64,000 bases of DNA from NCBI GenBank assembly GCA_014529385.2, contig CM043958.1:82517525-82581524 (forward strand). The letters are read 5' to 3'. The DNA comes from Adiantum capillus-veneris. Its lineage: Eukaryota > Streptophyta > Polypodiopsida > Polypodiales > Pteridaceae. This document shows, in pieces, positions 53,301 to 64,000 of the stretch; positions within the stretch are counted from its first letter, which is position 1; every line of letters begins with the position of its first letter. Made by a program: the position numbers and the translations under genes. The notes below the pieces were generated by a model. It did not search any database. It was given only the letters and a program-made list of their open reading frames with translations, and was not told the DNA's origin.

Positions 53301-54644
53301 GGCTCTAGGAGTCTCATTGCGGACAATTCTATTGGGGCAAGGACGATAACCACGTCTTGCTCCCCACACTTAAAACATTTGTGGTCCTTACAAAAAGCTT
53401 CTAGCTCTTTAAGATAGAGTTTATATTTACCTTTGTAAACTCCTTTCTCCTTGGACCAGTTGTTGTTGGAATAGCCTTGGTAAGAATTTTGGGCATTGGT
53501 TTTCCCCTTGGCATCACTTTTGTCTTTATTTTCCATGTGCTTGACATTCCGTCTAGCCCCTTGTTGGAAATTGATGCGCGAAGCAACCATGGTGTGGTGG
53601 ATTACTTTGGTGATAGAACTAGGCCGTTGAGAGTTGACATACTCGGTCATCTCTTTGGGTAATCCCACACAAAATTGTTGCTTTTGCTTGACAAAGTCTA
53701 TCTTTTCAAAGATAGTAGCCTTGAGATGTAAATCCCAAAACTTGTCCACATATTTGTGGATAGACTCATGAGAGAGAATCTTTAAAATTCACCATTTGGT
53801 AAGCATTTTGTCCTTTGCATCACTTGCAAGGAATTGCTTCATGATTGAAACTCGTAGAGTTTTCCATGTCTTTGAGGCTTCACCGTTGCCACGAAGGCTA
53901 TCCCACCATTGAAGAGCTGATTTTTGGAAGTACATAGCTACATGGCATAGCTTGGAGGACTCCGTGAAGCCCTTGTCTCCAAATGCCGCATTAAATTGTT
54001 GGATGAAGGCCAGTACTTTGTTAGTAGCACCAAAGGTGCCATCATAGGTGAGAAAAGAGAGAATCTTACCTCCCTCTTTGAACTTATTGAGCTTTTGTGA
54101 CCTTCGCCATGCAGGATAAGATTTGCGATGTCCTCCCCTCTTGTATTCTCTAGGAGAATAACTATTTCTTTCGTCGAAAGAGGAGGAAGGTGAAGAAGAA
54201 GGAGAAGGGTGACCTCTTTCTTGTCCTTTCCTTCCTTTGTTTTCTCTCTTCCCTTTTTGAAGTGATGAGGAGAAGGACTATGGGTTAACCGTTTCCTCTT
54301 GGGAGGAGTTGTCAATCGTTTAGTCCGCCATCTTCATGGAGCCAAATATTCGGAGGAACTTAGGGATTCATTACTTTCTTGTTCTTTGGATTCCTCCTCT
54401 CGCATGGGAGAGAGTCTTCTTTTGGGAGTCTCATCAAGAGGCCTCCTCTCCTTTTGGAGAGGAAAGGAAATCCATGAGCACGAAGTTGTTGAGTAACTTT
54501 GGCTTGTAAAGTGGGGTTGCACATAGCTCGTTGCAACCTAGTGACAAGATAATTAACAAACATGGGGGCATCATCATTAGCACCTTCATGTACAAAATCA
54601 AAGTTATCAATGTTCATTCTACTCTCTTGGTTATTGTCAGCCAT
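50329..54644 (-). pseudogene. G2 Gag-Pol, decayed chromovirus polyprotein
   Basis: Start MADNNQES at 54644 and stop TAA at 50329-50331, both matching the ends of the G1 gene. Pieces in several frames correspond one to one with G1: Gag (54644-53100) with knuckle start HKCFKCGEQD; protease VGAPWFNRIASNMKFPERR; RT LFINQKKSEFFLQEIQYLGH (about 52380); RNase H FEVQCNACGNCLGAILLQ (about 52070) and IVGKHNQVVDALSQ (about 51740); integrase IVSDKDPRMTNNF (about 51200). Large parts of RT (including the catalytic FxDD) and integrase are deleted. It keeps the RNase H segment that G1 lacks. Confidence 0.9.
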
Positions 54645-55045
54645 GTTAATTGAACTTATGTGTTTACTTAGTGTATGCTTTGGCAATTCAAAACCTTAAT
54701 TGCTACTCCTCTTAGCCTTTGGAAATAGGCACTTAAGTATCTACACCCACGGCTCGAATTGGTAATTATAGAGAGTAGCGGAGTGAGTCTAACATAGCAA
54801 AGTTTCCGAGGGATAGCTCCTTTCGGACTTCTTATGGCTCAATAATGGTAAAGTCGTAGCAAAGTCTAAAGAGACTCCATTATTAAGACCAAAGCTCCCG
54901 AGCTGTGTACCATATCCCACATAGTGGGCTCAACAAAACTGATAATAGATCCCAGTCCCACTTACCCTAAAATAATTTAACAAAATCATCAATTAATAGG
55001 ATACTTAAGGACCTCTCTTCTTAAGCAAGAAAAGAGAAACCAAAC

Positions 55046-55057
55046 GCTCTGATACTA
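55046..55057 (-). promoter_or_regulatory. G2 primer-binding site, mutated
   Basis: The minus strand reads TAGTATCAGAGC, the tRNA-iMet site with one G to A change. Confidence 0.8.
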
Positions 55058-55058
55058 A

Positions 55059-56804
55059 TGTAATGGAAATGGCCTATGAACTTTGAGAGTAGTGGAATTA
55101 GGAATTTAGACAAAGCACTTTTGTGAGATTACATTGTGAGCATAGCGGGTGAACTAAATTGATGGTAGCAACATAAACATAGTACTTAGTTAACTTGGCA
55201 TGAATAATACTTTTCCAAGAGAGAGAGTTTAGAGAACATAACAAAAATTGAGGACCGGATTCATGCGGAGCCGGTCTCCCCTCCAATAGGCTTTTGTATT
55301 ATAGTTTCTCCCATCACGAGAGACTTGGTACAATACAATCTTCGTGTTCCTTGTGACCTTGGTGATGCAATGAAGATGGAAAGCTTCATGTATCACAAGC
55401 ATAACATAACCTTTGTAGAAAGTATTAACTATCTCAAGCCTCAGTCCCAAGGCCTCAAACACCTTCAAAGGTGGAGAGAGCTAGCGGGGAATGAGGATAG
55501 AGAAGAGGAAGAAGAAAAATTCCATAGGAGAAAGAAATAGTTCCTCACTTATCATCACTCTTCTTGCTAGCATAGTAATGAAGATGGAGAAGATGGAAAG
55601 CTTAAGCATTGAATCATGGCTCTTGGTTGGATTTTCATTCCATAGCCAAGAGTGTTGGTGTAGGCTCTCACTTCTCACAAGCTTGGAGAAGGAGGTGGAG
55701 TTCCTCAACTTTCACCAAGTGAGAATGATCCACAAAATGAGTGTGTGTGTGTGTGTGTTTTATATCCCCCCAGCACCCCCCTTGCTTGCTTGGGGTGAGT
55801 TGTAGCTTTTACACATGTTTCAAGCTCATTGGACCCCCTCTTCCCCCTAGCCAATCACATGCAGCATGCATTCAAGTACATGAGTAGTCTTTGGACAAGT
55901 GTCTTCCTTACCCCTTAGAGAGAGAGCTTGAAAATATCTAGATATTTGTTGGATAGAACTAGAAGCTCATTGTACCCCTCTTTAGCCCAACCAATAGCAT
56001 CAAGCACACCATGTGGTTAAGCTTAGGGAGAGTCTGACATGTGTCCCATGTGCCCTTTGAGAAAAGGGGTGCCCTTTGGGTGAGTGGAAGGTTAAGTCAA
56101 AGATTCCCCTAACTTTGGGACTTTCATGCATAGGAAGCTTCTCAAGAACCTTCCTCATTAAGTTTGTAGGGTCTCTTTTTGACTCAAGCACCTTACCCCC
56201 CAAGCATGGGAAGCTTCTCGAGCACCTTCCTCATTAAGCTTGTAGGGTCTCTCTTTGACTCAATCACCTTACCCCTCATTAAGTATGACAAGAACCTCAA
56301 GTACCTTAGTCATCACGCATGACAAGCACCTCAAGTACCTTAGTCATCAAGCACGCACCTTAGTCATCAAGCAGGACAAGCACCTCAAGATTAGATCAGG
56401 TTCCCACCTCAAGCTCAACCCTAGCTTTCTTAAGGTCAAAGGACTTTTAACCATTGGAGTTCTTTAATGAAGCTAACCCTAAGGTCTTATAAGCTCCATT
56501 AGATGCATATTGTTCTTTGATAGACTACCTCCTTTTGGACCCTTATTGAGATGTAACCATCTCTCCTCTTGGTCCCCTACTCAGGTAAGTCTAGAAGCAC
56601 TTATTGCACATTGCTCTTTGACAGACCATGTCCTTTTGGACCCCTATTGAGATGCAACCATCTCTCCTTTTGGTCCCGTGTTGAGATAGGTTTAGAAGCA
56701 CATGTCTCTATTCTAACTCTTGTTCTCGTTTATTCTTCCACATTAAATGATCACTTTAATATGAGAAAATAATTTGGTAAAGTTAGATATTATATTTTAT
56801 GACA
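55059..56804 (-). repeat. G2 right LTR (5' LTR)
   Basis: 1746 bp, TGTAATGG...ATGACA, followed by the TGGTA duplication. Shares with G1 the motifs GACCGGATTCATGCGGAGCC and TCTCCCATCACGAGAGAC and the last 60 bases. Confidence 0.92.
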
Positions 56805-56912
56805 TGGTATCTAGACCACGTATATTACCACTTGGTCATGGACGACGTAGCCGACTATGTTATAAATCACAAAAGGCAAGACACCAAATAGCCCGAGAGA
56901 GAGAACAAGGTG

Positions 56913-57115
56913 AAATTTTGAGCATGTCCACGGTTCAAACTGCCAAGTCATTCGACTTTACCCTTTATTATACTCTTTCTTGGAATTTTGAGCTTGTCCA
57001 CGGTTCGAACTGCCAGCGCACTTCGTTAGAAACTTAGAAGTCATTCGACTTTACCCTTTATTATACTCTTTCTTGAAATTTTGAGCATGTCCACGGTTCA
57101 AACTGCCACTAGGGG
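56913..57115. repeat. Tandem repeat, about 70-95-bp units
   Basis: AATTTTGAGCATGTCCACGG occurs three times (about 56914, 56983 and 57077). The sequence TCATTCGACTTTACCCTTTA follows it twice, in one copy after an extra 26 bases. Near-identical copies indicate recent tandem duplication. Confidence 0.85.
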
Positions 57116-57596
57116 CAAAAATAAAAATTATTTCCAAACATCTCACATGCATAAGTAAAGGGTGAGTTTTGAAAATGAAAAGTTCCATGAAAATGAAAAG
57201 TCTTATGTCTTTTTGTATCCATATGAAGAGCTGGTCGAGTGTGCATAGGTACATTTTTGTTTTTCTTCTTTGTCTTTCCTTTATCGTTTTCTTCTCTTTA
57301 GAGTTCTCCGTCCATGATGTACTTAAGAGGTTCTTACTATGTAGGTAGTGAATTCATTTATTTTGGAACCATTAAGAGATATTAGTAGGAAAGGTCCACG
57401 TGAAAAATTTAAAATTTTACATGGGCAATTCTTTAGGGAGAAAGCACTCTTGCCATGCTGGTAGTGTTGGAGAACAGGAGATCAAGTGCGTAGCTTGAGA
57501 GTTGGCCTCCTCATGCCAACTCAAATAGGAAAAAGGGATGCACCTCAAGCATACAAGAGCATAACAGATGGCTAACAAGCAAGTCAAAAAGTATCT
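57116..57596. other. Unannotated stretch
   Basis: AT-rich, no repeat or gene recognised. Confidence 0.5.
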
Positions 57597-57671
57597 TACC
57601 ATACCTCCTCCCCCTCCACCTCCACCTCCATATCCTCCTATAGGTTGGGGGTGGTGGCATGGCTTACCACA
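57597..57671 (+). repeat. Pyrimidine-rich block that flanks the 150-bp LTR
   Basis: ACCTCCTCCCCCTCCACCTC... then CTATAGGTTGGGGGTGGTGG and CATGGCTTACCACA. A clearly related block lies inverted at 63585-63652, where it is on the other side of the LTR. Confidence 0.75.
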
Positions 57672-57821
57672 TGTCATGCCAAGGGATATCCAAGGGAGGT
57701 CAAAGACCTGGGCTAGTAAGTGGCCAACTGCCAGTGTGGAACAGGGGATTCAGTATAGCCAAGGGATATATAAGGGAGCTTGGGCGGTGAATCCAGGTCA
57801 GGCAGTTCCCTAGGTTTTACA
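57672..57821 (+). repeat. 150-bp LTR (5' LTR, plus orientation)
   Basis: TGTCATGCCAAGGG...TAGGTTTTACA with a TATA box (GGATATATAAGGG, about 57764). It is followed one base later by a tRNA-iMet primer site, so this is a 5' LTR whose element extends to the right. It matches the inverted LTR at 63653-63803 at most positions. The matching 3' LTR in plus orientation is not in the window. Confidence 0.85.
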
Positions 57822-57822
57822 T

Positions 57823-57834
57823 TGGTATCAGAGC
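57823..57834 (+). promoter_or_regulatory. Primer-binding site (tRNA-iMet)
   Basis: TGGTATCAGAGC one base after the LTR end ACA. Confidence 0.93.
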
Positions 57835-57878
57835 TCAAGCGAGAGGAAGGAGAAGGAGGGTGGAGGGCATGGAAGCAT

Positions 57879-58220
<342 letters not shown>

Positions 58221-61200
58221 AAATTCAACACAGGGGCTCACCCTAGTTCGGCCTGCAATCACGGCGGTATGCACTGCCATGCACGGGCTATGCAAGAGCC
58301 ATGCCAAGTGAGGCTTCATGCCATTTGACTTTCAATCAATCAAACATACGTAGGCTACCATGCAAGTGTTGTTAGCAAGGGCATCACCCTAGGACGACAG
58401 GCAAGGCTTTTCGGCAAGTAATCCAATAAGGTTGTAATTATCAAGTTTGCACTTTCACATTTTTGCAGTTTTCATAGTTTTATGTGTGCAGTTGTATTGC
58501 AGAAACATGTAATTATGCTAATCTTGGCTATGTTTCCCTGTGAGACTACCTATGGGTCAAGTATGACCATGGTCATTATGTTCACTTTTCTTGTGCATCG
58601 GGAAAGGCCCTTGACAGTAGGAGTAGATCATCTATTGCACCAAGCAACAGTGTCTAGAACATCATTTCTCGATTTTCTTACTGCTTGCAAATCATTCGAT
58701 TTTTGGGTCGGCAAGATTGGTCGGCAGGTGTACTTAATGAGGTACGCAGTAGATTTTTGTTTATTGAGCATCTTCTTGCTAGCTATAATAGGTAGCATAC
58801 ATGCATACACTTTAGGCACGCAAAGCACAAGCATGGCTTGTGAAACTTACTGTAAGCACCAAAAAGTTGATTGGTTAAAGATTGGAATCAAGCATGGCTT
58901 GACTGTCAACCGCCTTGCTCCGCAGCACGGCTTCTCAGTGGTTCAATTTTGATGCAAAAGAATGTTTTTGAATCTCAAGAAGATTGGCACATTCTATTTC
59001 TTGACTTGATCAAGGGGGCACATTCCTCGGCATGGCCGACTCCTTCTTATTGTTTCTTGAGGCTGATGGAGGATGCTTACCACACAGTACTGGTTAATTT
59101 CAATTGAAATTGCTCGACACGGTCGATTCTTTTTGTCATGATATCTGCAACCACATCCGTTGGCTCTCTACCCAAACATATTTATGTGAAGCACGGATTT
59201 AGGGCGTGTATATGATACATACGCCACCTTTCTCTCGCGCAACAAAGATGGTTATGATCTACCTTTGAGCGAGCTTTTCCTTCAACATCTCTAGACAATT
59301 GGTTACAGCGGGATGACAAGGTTCAACCATGTTCAGTATTGTTTATTTTGTTATGTTTCTACATTTACATTGGAAACTACTGCTTTTGTGCCAAGCAAAG
59401 TGCTTTGACAATTTTACATGAAGCAAGGCTTCTCCCTTGTGACAAGGTACTGCTCAATGACTTGCATCAAGGGCAGTGGCACACAAGTTGGGGAATTGGC
59501 AAAATAGGGAATATCACTCACACAATCCCTACCACTACATCTATGCAAGGCACTTATGGTTTTGGCTCTCGCGTTTGAGGCCATCACTTTTGTGAAGGGC
59601 TTAAAATTCTACATGCACGGCATGCAAACTAGGTAGATTCACTTCTACCGCCTCATGAAATATGCTTCCGCTATAACACCAGACACTTTGTCATGGACAA
59701 GATAAGTTATGGATTGTTTGACATGATTTTTGGTTGTTGTCAATGCACAACACCACTAAAAAGAACCTAAAACTTTGACTTGATTCACAAGCAAAGTGCC
59801 GTATTCAAGTCATCCTCATACAATCACAACCCCATACACGGTAGATGGTCAAGATTTGACTTGTGTTTTCTATTGCCGCTCTTGATGAGAGTGTCATACA
59901 GACAGATTGTTGTATGCTTATAGAATAAGCTGCAACCCAGGCATAATATGCACACAAGCACATGGATTGGGTACGCACTACATTAGGTTAAGAAACCTTC
60001 CTCAACCCAGCATGCTACCTCTTTCTCTCTCTTTCTTATTTCTCTCAAGAATAATGAAAACTTTCTAAGAAGCTTTTGATACATATTTTGTCCATGAGTC
60101 AGCCTGAGCCAAGGTGCTCTAACTCTCAGCTAGAAACTGGGCAAGACGCCCTCTACATTAGTCTTCATCATTTCGTCGATTGAACACTAATTGCCATAAG
60201 GGCTATGAGCCACACACGCTGACTAAGAATCATTGTCAGATCTTGGGTATGACCCAACTGTTAGAATTCCTTGGGTGATTGTTCTTAAGATTGAACAGAT
60301 CTACCCAGTGGAGTACACATCGAAGTTAATGCACAAGCAAGAGTCTTGTCATTACGGATGTTTAGGGTGTCATTTTTTGCACGATTGTTTTCAATGCAAT
60401 GCTCGAGCTATTGAGTTTTTGATAACCATAAATTCACATCACCTGATCTCTATCACCTGATCTCTACCACGTATTTTTTGATGCAACAAACTGTTGCAAT
60501 GGCATGGCTTTCCATAAGAGCTAGGCTTTACACTACGAGTGTTTATGGATGCATAGTTTTGGGGTAAGACCCCGCGGGTGCTTACTAAATCACCCCATAG
60601 GCATTGAGGATCACAGTTTGATCGATTCCCGTTATACTTTCAAGGAAAGAATTCCGCAATCTACCATGCAGTAGCGGACAAATTCAACTTTTCAAGTTCA
60701 TTCTCATCATTCTGTATATGATTAACTATGTTGGTTACTGTTACCTGCTAGTTGAGCAATTTCTACAAAGGGTCTTACCAAGGGGTTTGACTACGTAGAT
60801 TTTATCCAACAGGTTTGGATTGCGAAGGCAACACCCAGGGTTTCCATTACAATGTTCAGGGTTTCCAGTGCAATGTTGCTTGGTTTTTTCACAGGTGGGA
60901 GACGTGCTCCTGTGCATTTGAATACAGGTAACTGAACTTTCAGCTTAATCCCTAGGGCCATGCCAAGGGCATGTCGAAACAAGTATTTTGGGCCGTAGTG
61001 TCCAATGTACATTAGGCTGTTATGAACCCACTTGTCGGATTCGATTTGGCACATGTTGTCACATGGGATACAACATGGTCTAGGGACTCAAGGAGTTTGG
61101 TTTAGCTAGTGTGGCGCAATGAATGAGGGTCCCTCTCACTCTTGTCGTAGAGTGTTTAGAGTTATCTCCACACACAAGTACATCTTGTACTTGAAGGATG

Positions 61201-61888
61201 TTCTTTTTTAGACATCCTTACATGAGACATATTCCACATGTGGAAAAGAGAGAGTTGAATGGTTGGAGGTGGGAAATGAGGGGTCCATGCAGTTGTGAGC
61301 GGTTAGAAACACGTGGTACAATAAGTTTAAAGGGCGGTAGTCTATGAGCTTGAAGATCAAAGCGTTAAGGTTCTCTCGTAGCTTTACAATCGTCTACTAC
61401 CAACCGTTTTTAACGATCACTGGTTTAAGATTGTTGCCATTTTTACAGTTGCTGAGTAGTCATCGTCTACTGTGGTGGATATAGCTGCTGCTCATGCATA
61501 GGGGTGGGGTGTAGGCAACATGGAAACACCACTCGTCAATCTTCTATTGACATTGCTCGATAACTACCCACAAATGTGCTTTGAAATACCATATTGGGGT
61601 CAATACGATTAGGAAAATTTCCCACAGAGCTAGTCTAGCTCCCTTTCAACCAATAGTTGTAGGTTTCAAACCGTCCAAAATGGACATTTAAGTTCTACAT
61701 CACAAAAGACCTACTTCTGCAAACTATGGGATTCTTGTACGATGCTAAAAGACTTCTTTGATTCTTCCAACTTGGACAAATGTTTTCAAGCTCGGACGTA
61801 TATCAGAGGTCTCTTGGGCTTAATCTGTATGTCATCAAAGTTTCTCCACTACCACTTCTTCTATCTTGTCCAAAACCTCTTCTTTTAG
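58221..61888. other. Long region without recognisable genes
   Basis: About 3.7 kb. I checked the longer frames (58482-58952 plus, 60791-61054 minus and others) and see no domain, codon pattern or homology cue. It may be the interior of a non-coding (LARD-like) element started by the 5' LTR at 57672, or old debris. Confidence 0.4.
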
Positions 61889-61923
61889 TGTGTGTGTGTG
61901 TGTGTGTGTAAATACACACACAG
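61889..61923. repeat. (TG)n followed by (CA)n
   Basis: About 20 bases of TG repeat, then AATACACACACAG, which can fold back on it. Confidence 0.9.
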
Positions 61924-62204
61924 TATGAGTCCAATATACAAGACACGTCTCCTATTTCTCATAGCATATATCATTAGTTGATACATAATAATAATACTAC
62001 AAGGATTTGATAAACATATCATGACCAATATCTAGAAAAGTGCTATGCTTGACGAGAGGCACAATCATTTGTCTAATAATTATAAAAAGAAAATTAATAT
62101 TTCATGATAAATGTAGTTTAGTTTCTTCTTGTTATGCATGAATTTTAATTGATTTCTACACTTAGAGTCACCACAATTATACTCCTAAATGTACTAGTAT
62201 TATG

Positions 62205-62446
62205 ATCAATTACATTCACTAAATAATTCTCTACTTCACAAAAAAAATCCATAATTTTTAAACTATCCACATGCATTTGCAATTCTAGTATATTAATAAT
62301 AATCACCTACATAGACACCTTGACATATTTAATCAATTACATTCACTAAATAATTCTCTACTTCACCAAAAAAAATCCATAATTTTTAAACTATCCACAT
62401 GCATTTGCAATTCTAGTATATTAATAATAATCACCTACATAGAAAT
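62205..62446. repeat. 127-bp tandem duplication, AT-rich
   Basis: ATCAATTACATTCACTAAAT at 62205 and again at 62332. The copies are almost identical through ATCACCTACATAGA. Confidence 0.93.
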
Positions 62447-62545
62447 TTTAACAACTTGACAAATTAAATAAGTTATTATGTCTTATTTTTTATCATGTTA
62501 ATTTTCATAGCCTTAATTATTGTAAAATCTGAGAATGTAGCCCAT

Positions 62546-63100
62546 GCTCTGATACCATTGCAACAATTGAGGTCTTAAAGGGCCTTGTAAAATATTGAAA
62601 ATAACAGGCTACACATCACAAAACAATAGTTCTACATACCTTGTGAATTCCACAAGCACGTAATCGATGATACATATAGTTCGAGAGAGACAAATAGTGT
62701 GAGAGAGAGCCAGAGAGCATGTGTAAGTGCACCTTCTAGAGCAGAGTGTAGTACGGTGAGAGAGGAGAGTGAAGGGGAGAGTAGAATAGCATAGACAATG
62801 GGTGCAATCTCCCCCCGTGCAAGAGAGGATTTTTCTCTTGCACGTATTTATTTATAGATTTCTTGATTGTCCACCTAGATGTACAACGACCATGGCTCAT
62901 AAAGAGCACTTTAATAATAAAATATTCATAAATGTGTTATCCTTTCACATAGTCCATTGATCGCTTACGCTTTTGCCACATGTTAGCTGCAATCAATAGA
63001 TAATAATCAATTCTTATTACAAAATATCCCCTTACCTTGCACTTACGTGGTATGATAAGTTTCTCATGGTGAATCTCTCGAGTGTAGTACTAGCCTAGAC
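62546..63100 (-). mobile_element. 5' LTR of a minus-strand element with tRNA-iMet primer site
   Basis: The minus strand of 62546-62557 reads TGGTATCAGAGC. One base further the LTR should start (TGCAACAATTGAGG, 62559 on the plus strand). A TATA-like CTATAAATAAATA is on the minus strand near 62843-62856. The far end of the LTR is not clear (somewhere between 62950 and 63100), and neither partner LTR nor coding region is visible to the left. Confidence 0.6.
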
Positions 63101-63104
63101 ATAG

Positions 63105-63420
63105 ACTTTGCAGTTGGTGCGTTGAGCAAGTCCTTTAATAAGCCTAGAGAAGCTCATTTGAAGATGGATATATGTGTTCTTAAGTACATCAAGGTACTCT
63201 GGGCCACAATATTTTCTATGAGTCTGGTACTAATACTCTCAGGGATATTCTACCTTGGATGAGTGTAGAGAGTCTAGAAGGAAGTTTATTTCTAGTTATT
63301 ATCTCTCACTTATTTTTGGAGTATTTTCTTGAATCAGCAGCAAGAAGCAACCAATAGTGGTGCTTTCTTTCAACAAAAGTCGTGAATAAAGCTGCTTGTT
63401 TGTAGCTTCACGATAGGGTT
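63105..63420 (+). pseudogene. Ty1/copia RT-RNase H remnant
   Basis: One frame gives FAVGALSKSFNKPREAHLK and VLKYIK. After a frameshift come FYESGTNTLRDIL, and in a third frame ECRESRRKF and ISSKKQPIVVLSFNKSRE. These match, in order, the copia motifs 'FAVG..S.....P...HW', 'LRYIKGT', 'Y.SG', 'C..SRRS.SGY' and 'SW.SKKQ..V..S..EAEY'. It is badly decayed. Confidence 0.65.
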
Positions 63421-63584
63421 TGGTTGAGGAGAACTTATAAATATAGTTGTCCTAGTGAGTACAAAAACAACACCAGAGTGTGGCAACCAAAGTTACATGG
63501 CCTTTGTCCTTTCTTTTTTTGAATGACATGTACAAAGAATATAGAGATTCAGAATTATTATGTTAGAGAGCTTATTGGAGTCAT

Positions 63585-63652
63585 GAGCCATGCCATTATC
63601 CCCGGCCTATAGGAGAAGATGGAGGGGGAGGGGGAGGGGGGAGGGGGTGTGG
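63585..63652 (-). repeat. Inverted copy of the pyrimidine-rich block
   Basis: On the plus strand GCCATGCCATTATCCCCGGC, CTATAGGAGAAG and a GGAGGGGG run. It is the reverse complement of 57597-57671 in outline, but lies beyond the 3' end of its LTR instead of before the 5' end. Confidence 0.7.
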
Positions 63653-63803
63653 TGTAAAACCTAGGGGACTGCCTGACCTGGATTCACCACCCAGCCTCCC
63701 TTATATAGCCCCTGGCTATACTGATTCCCCTGTTCCACACTGGCAGTTGGCCACTTACTGGCCCATGTTCGTGACCTCCCCTGGACATGCCCTTGGCATG
63801 ACA
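63653..63803 (-). repeat. 150-bp LTR, inverted copy (3' LTR)
   Basis: 151 bp; on the minus strand TGTCATGCCAAGGGCATG...TTTTACA with TATA box CTATATAAGGG. A strong polypurine tract adjoins it on the element's strand, so it is the 3' LTR of a minus-strand element whose interior runs off the right edge. Confidence 0.88.
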
Positions 63804-63820
63804 TTACTCCCCCCCCTTGG
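63804..63820 (-). promoter_or_regulatory. Polypurine tract of the right-edge element
   Basis: The minus strand reads CCAAGGGGGGGGAGTAA directly before the LTR. Confidence 0.85.
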
Positions 63821-64000
63821 AGAAGCATTTTCGTCCTCGAAAACAAGAGTGATGCTACAATAATGTTTTTCACCGTGGAATCCTTCATGGATCCAGCTGT
63901 TTGCTTGACCGGAACACGGTTCAGTAGGAGGTTCAATGAAACCAAGAATAACATCTTGATTTTCCACATTGTTTTCCATTTGTAACCATCTTGTGTTACC
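63821..64000 (-). pseudogene. 3' end of a retroelement pol gene, cut by the window edge
   Basis: The minus strand codes ...LVFEDENASPRGGSNVMPR. A 'FEDENASPRGG'-like end next to the polypurine tract is common at the 3' end of plant Ty3 pol genes. Only about 70 codons are visible. Confidence 0.45.

Larger units (their letters stand above)
37463..56804 (-). mobile_element. Old Ty3 chromovirus (element G2), left LTR split by N1
   Basis: LTRs start TGTAATGGAAATGGCC and end TTATGACA. The right LTR is 55059-56804. The left LTR is 37463-39065 plus 49825-49974, interrupted by element N1. A perfect TGGTA duplication flanks the whole (37458-37462, 56805-56809). The interior (49975-55058) is a decayed gag-pol like that of G1. 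Without N1 and its 5-bp duplication the element would be about 8.6 kb. The LTR sequence is related to G1 only in parts, so it is a sister family. Confidence 0.92.

Noticed and set aside
56805-56825. TGGTATCTAGACC after G2 as another primer-binding site
   Set aside because: Differs from the tRNA-iMet site after six bases, partly consists of the G2 target duplication, and no LTR end precedes it.
58482-58952. 156-codon ORF on the plus strand
   Set aside because: No domain, ordinary length for chance in this composition, no neighbouring gene signals.
62170-62540. AT-rich region as a scaffold/matrix site or origin
   Set aside because: Only a tandem duplication in AT-rich sequence is visible; nothing specific supports such a role.

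Overview
This window looks like a repeat-dense stretch of a land-plant nuclear genome. The signs are tRNA-iMet-primed Ty3 and Ty1 elements of plant type, spliceosomal introns (GTAAGT...CAG) in the genes of a DNA transposon, long simple repeats and no bacterial-style operons. I could not identify the species; a large-genome fern, lycophyte or gymnosperm is only a guess. I found no convincing single-copy host gene, and almost everything recognisable is a mobile element or its debris.

Layout. 1-2650: CT-rich and C-rich repeats, a possible old LTR, and a broken DUF4283-like fragment. 2656-11468: a young, complete Ty3 chromovirus on the minus strand (perfect 5-bp target duplication, near-identical LTRs, one uninterrupted 1625-codon gag-pol) with a damaged RNase H. 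11474-17049: tandem repeats, a G-rich minisatellite, a retropepsin-like ORF, a LINE ORF1-like relic and remains of an old Ty1 element. 17050-22602: a nearly intact Ty1/copia element on the minus strand with 192-bp LTRs and a single frameshift. 22787-32978: a 10.2-kb DNA transposon. 33001-34581: a solo LTR of the first chromovirus family. 35672-37260: two broken unknown reading frames. 37463-56804: an old chromovirus whose left LTR was split by a 10.75-kb Ty3 element of non-chromodomain type (39066-49819) with a large extra 3' coding region. 56810-64000: tandem repeats, two inverted 150-bp LTRs, microsatellites, an LTR primed by tRNA-iMet and a copia RNase H relic.

The outstanding item is the DNA transposon at 22787-32978. 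Its ends are inverted repeats of about 50 bp (CATTAGGGGAATTTTGAGG...). It carries four multi-exon genes arranged as two tail-to-tail pairs: (1) a protein with a BAH-like region; (2) a fusion of a histone H3-like protein, whose N-terminus starts MARTKKTARK like the real H3 tail, to a Ulp1/C48-type cysteine protease with a lysine-rich tail; (3) an acidic protein of unknown family; (4) a probable DDE/RNase H-fold transposase of a family I cannot name. The middle of the element is a 1.4-kb head-to-head intergenic region with a 72-bp minisatellite, a 156-bp duplication and six copies of a CG-rich motif in both orientations. A transposon that brings its own H3 variant, a putative chromatin reader and a ubiquitin-like-protein protease is, as far as I know, undescribed. 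This copy is inactivated by a few stops and one or two frameshifts, so intact relatives should be sought elsewhere in the genome.
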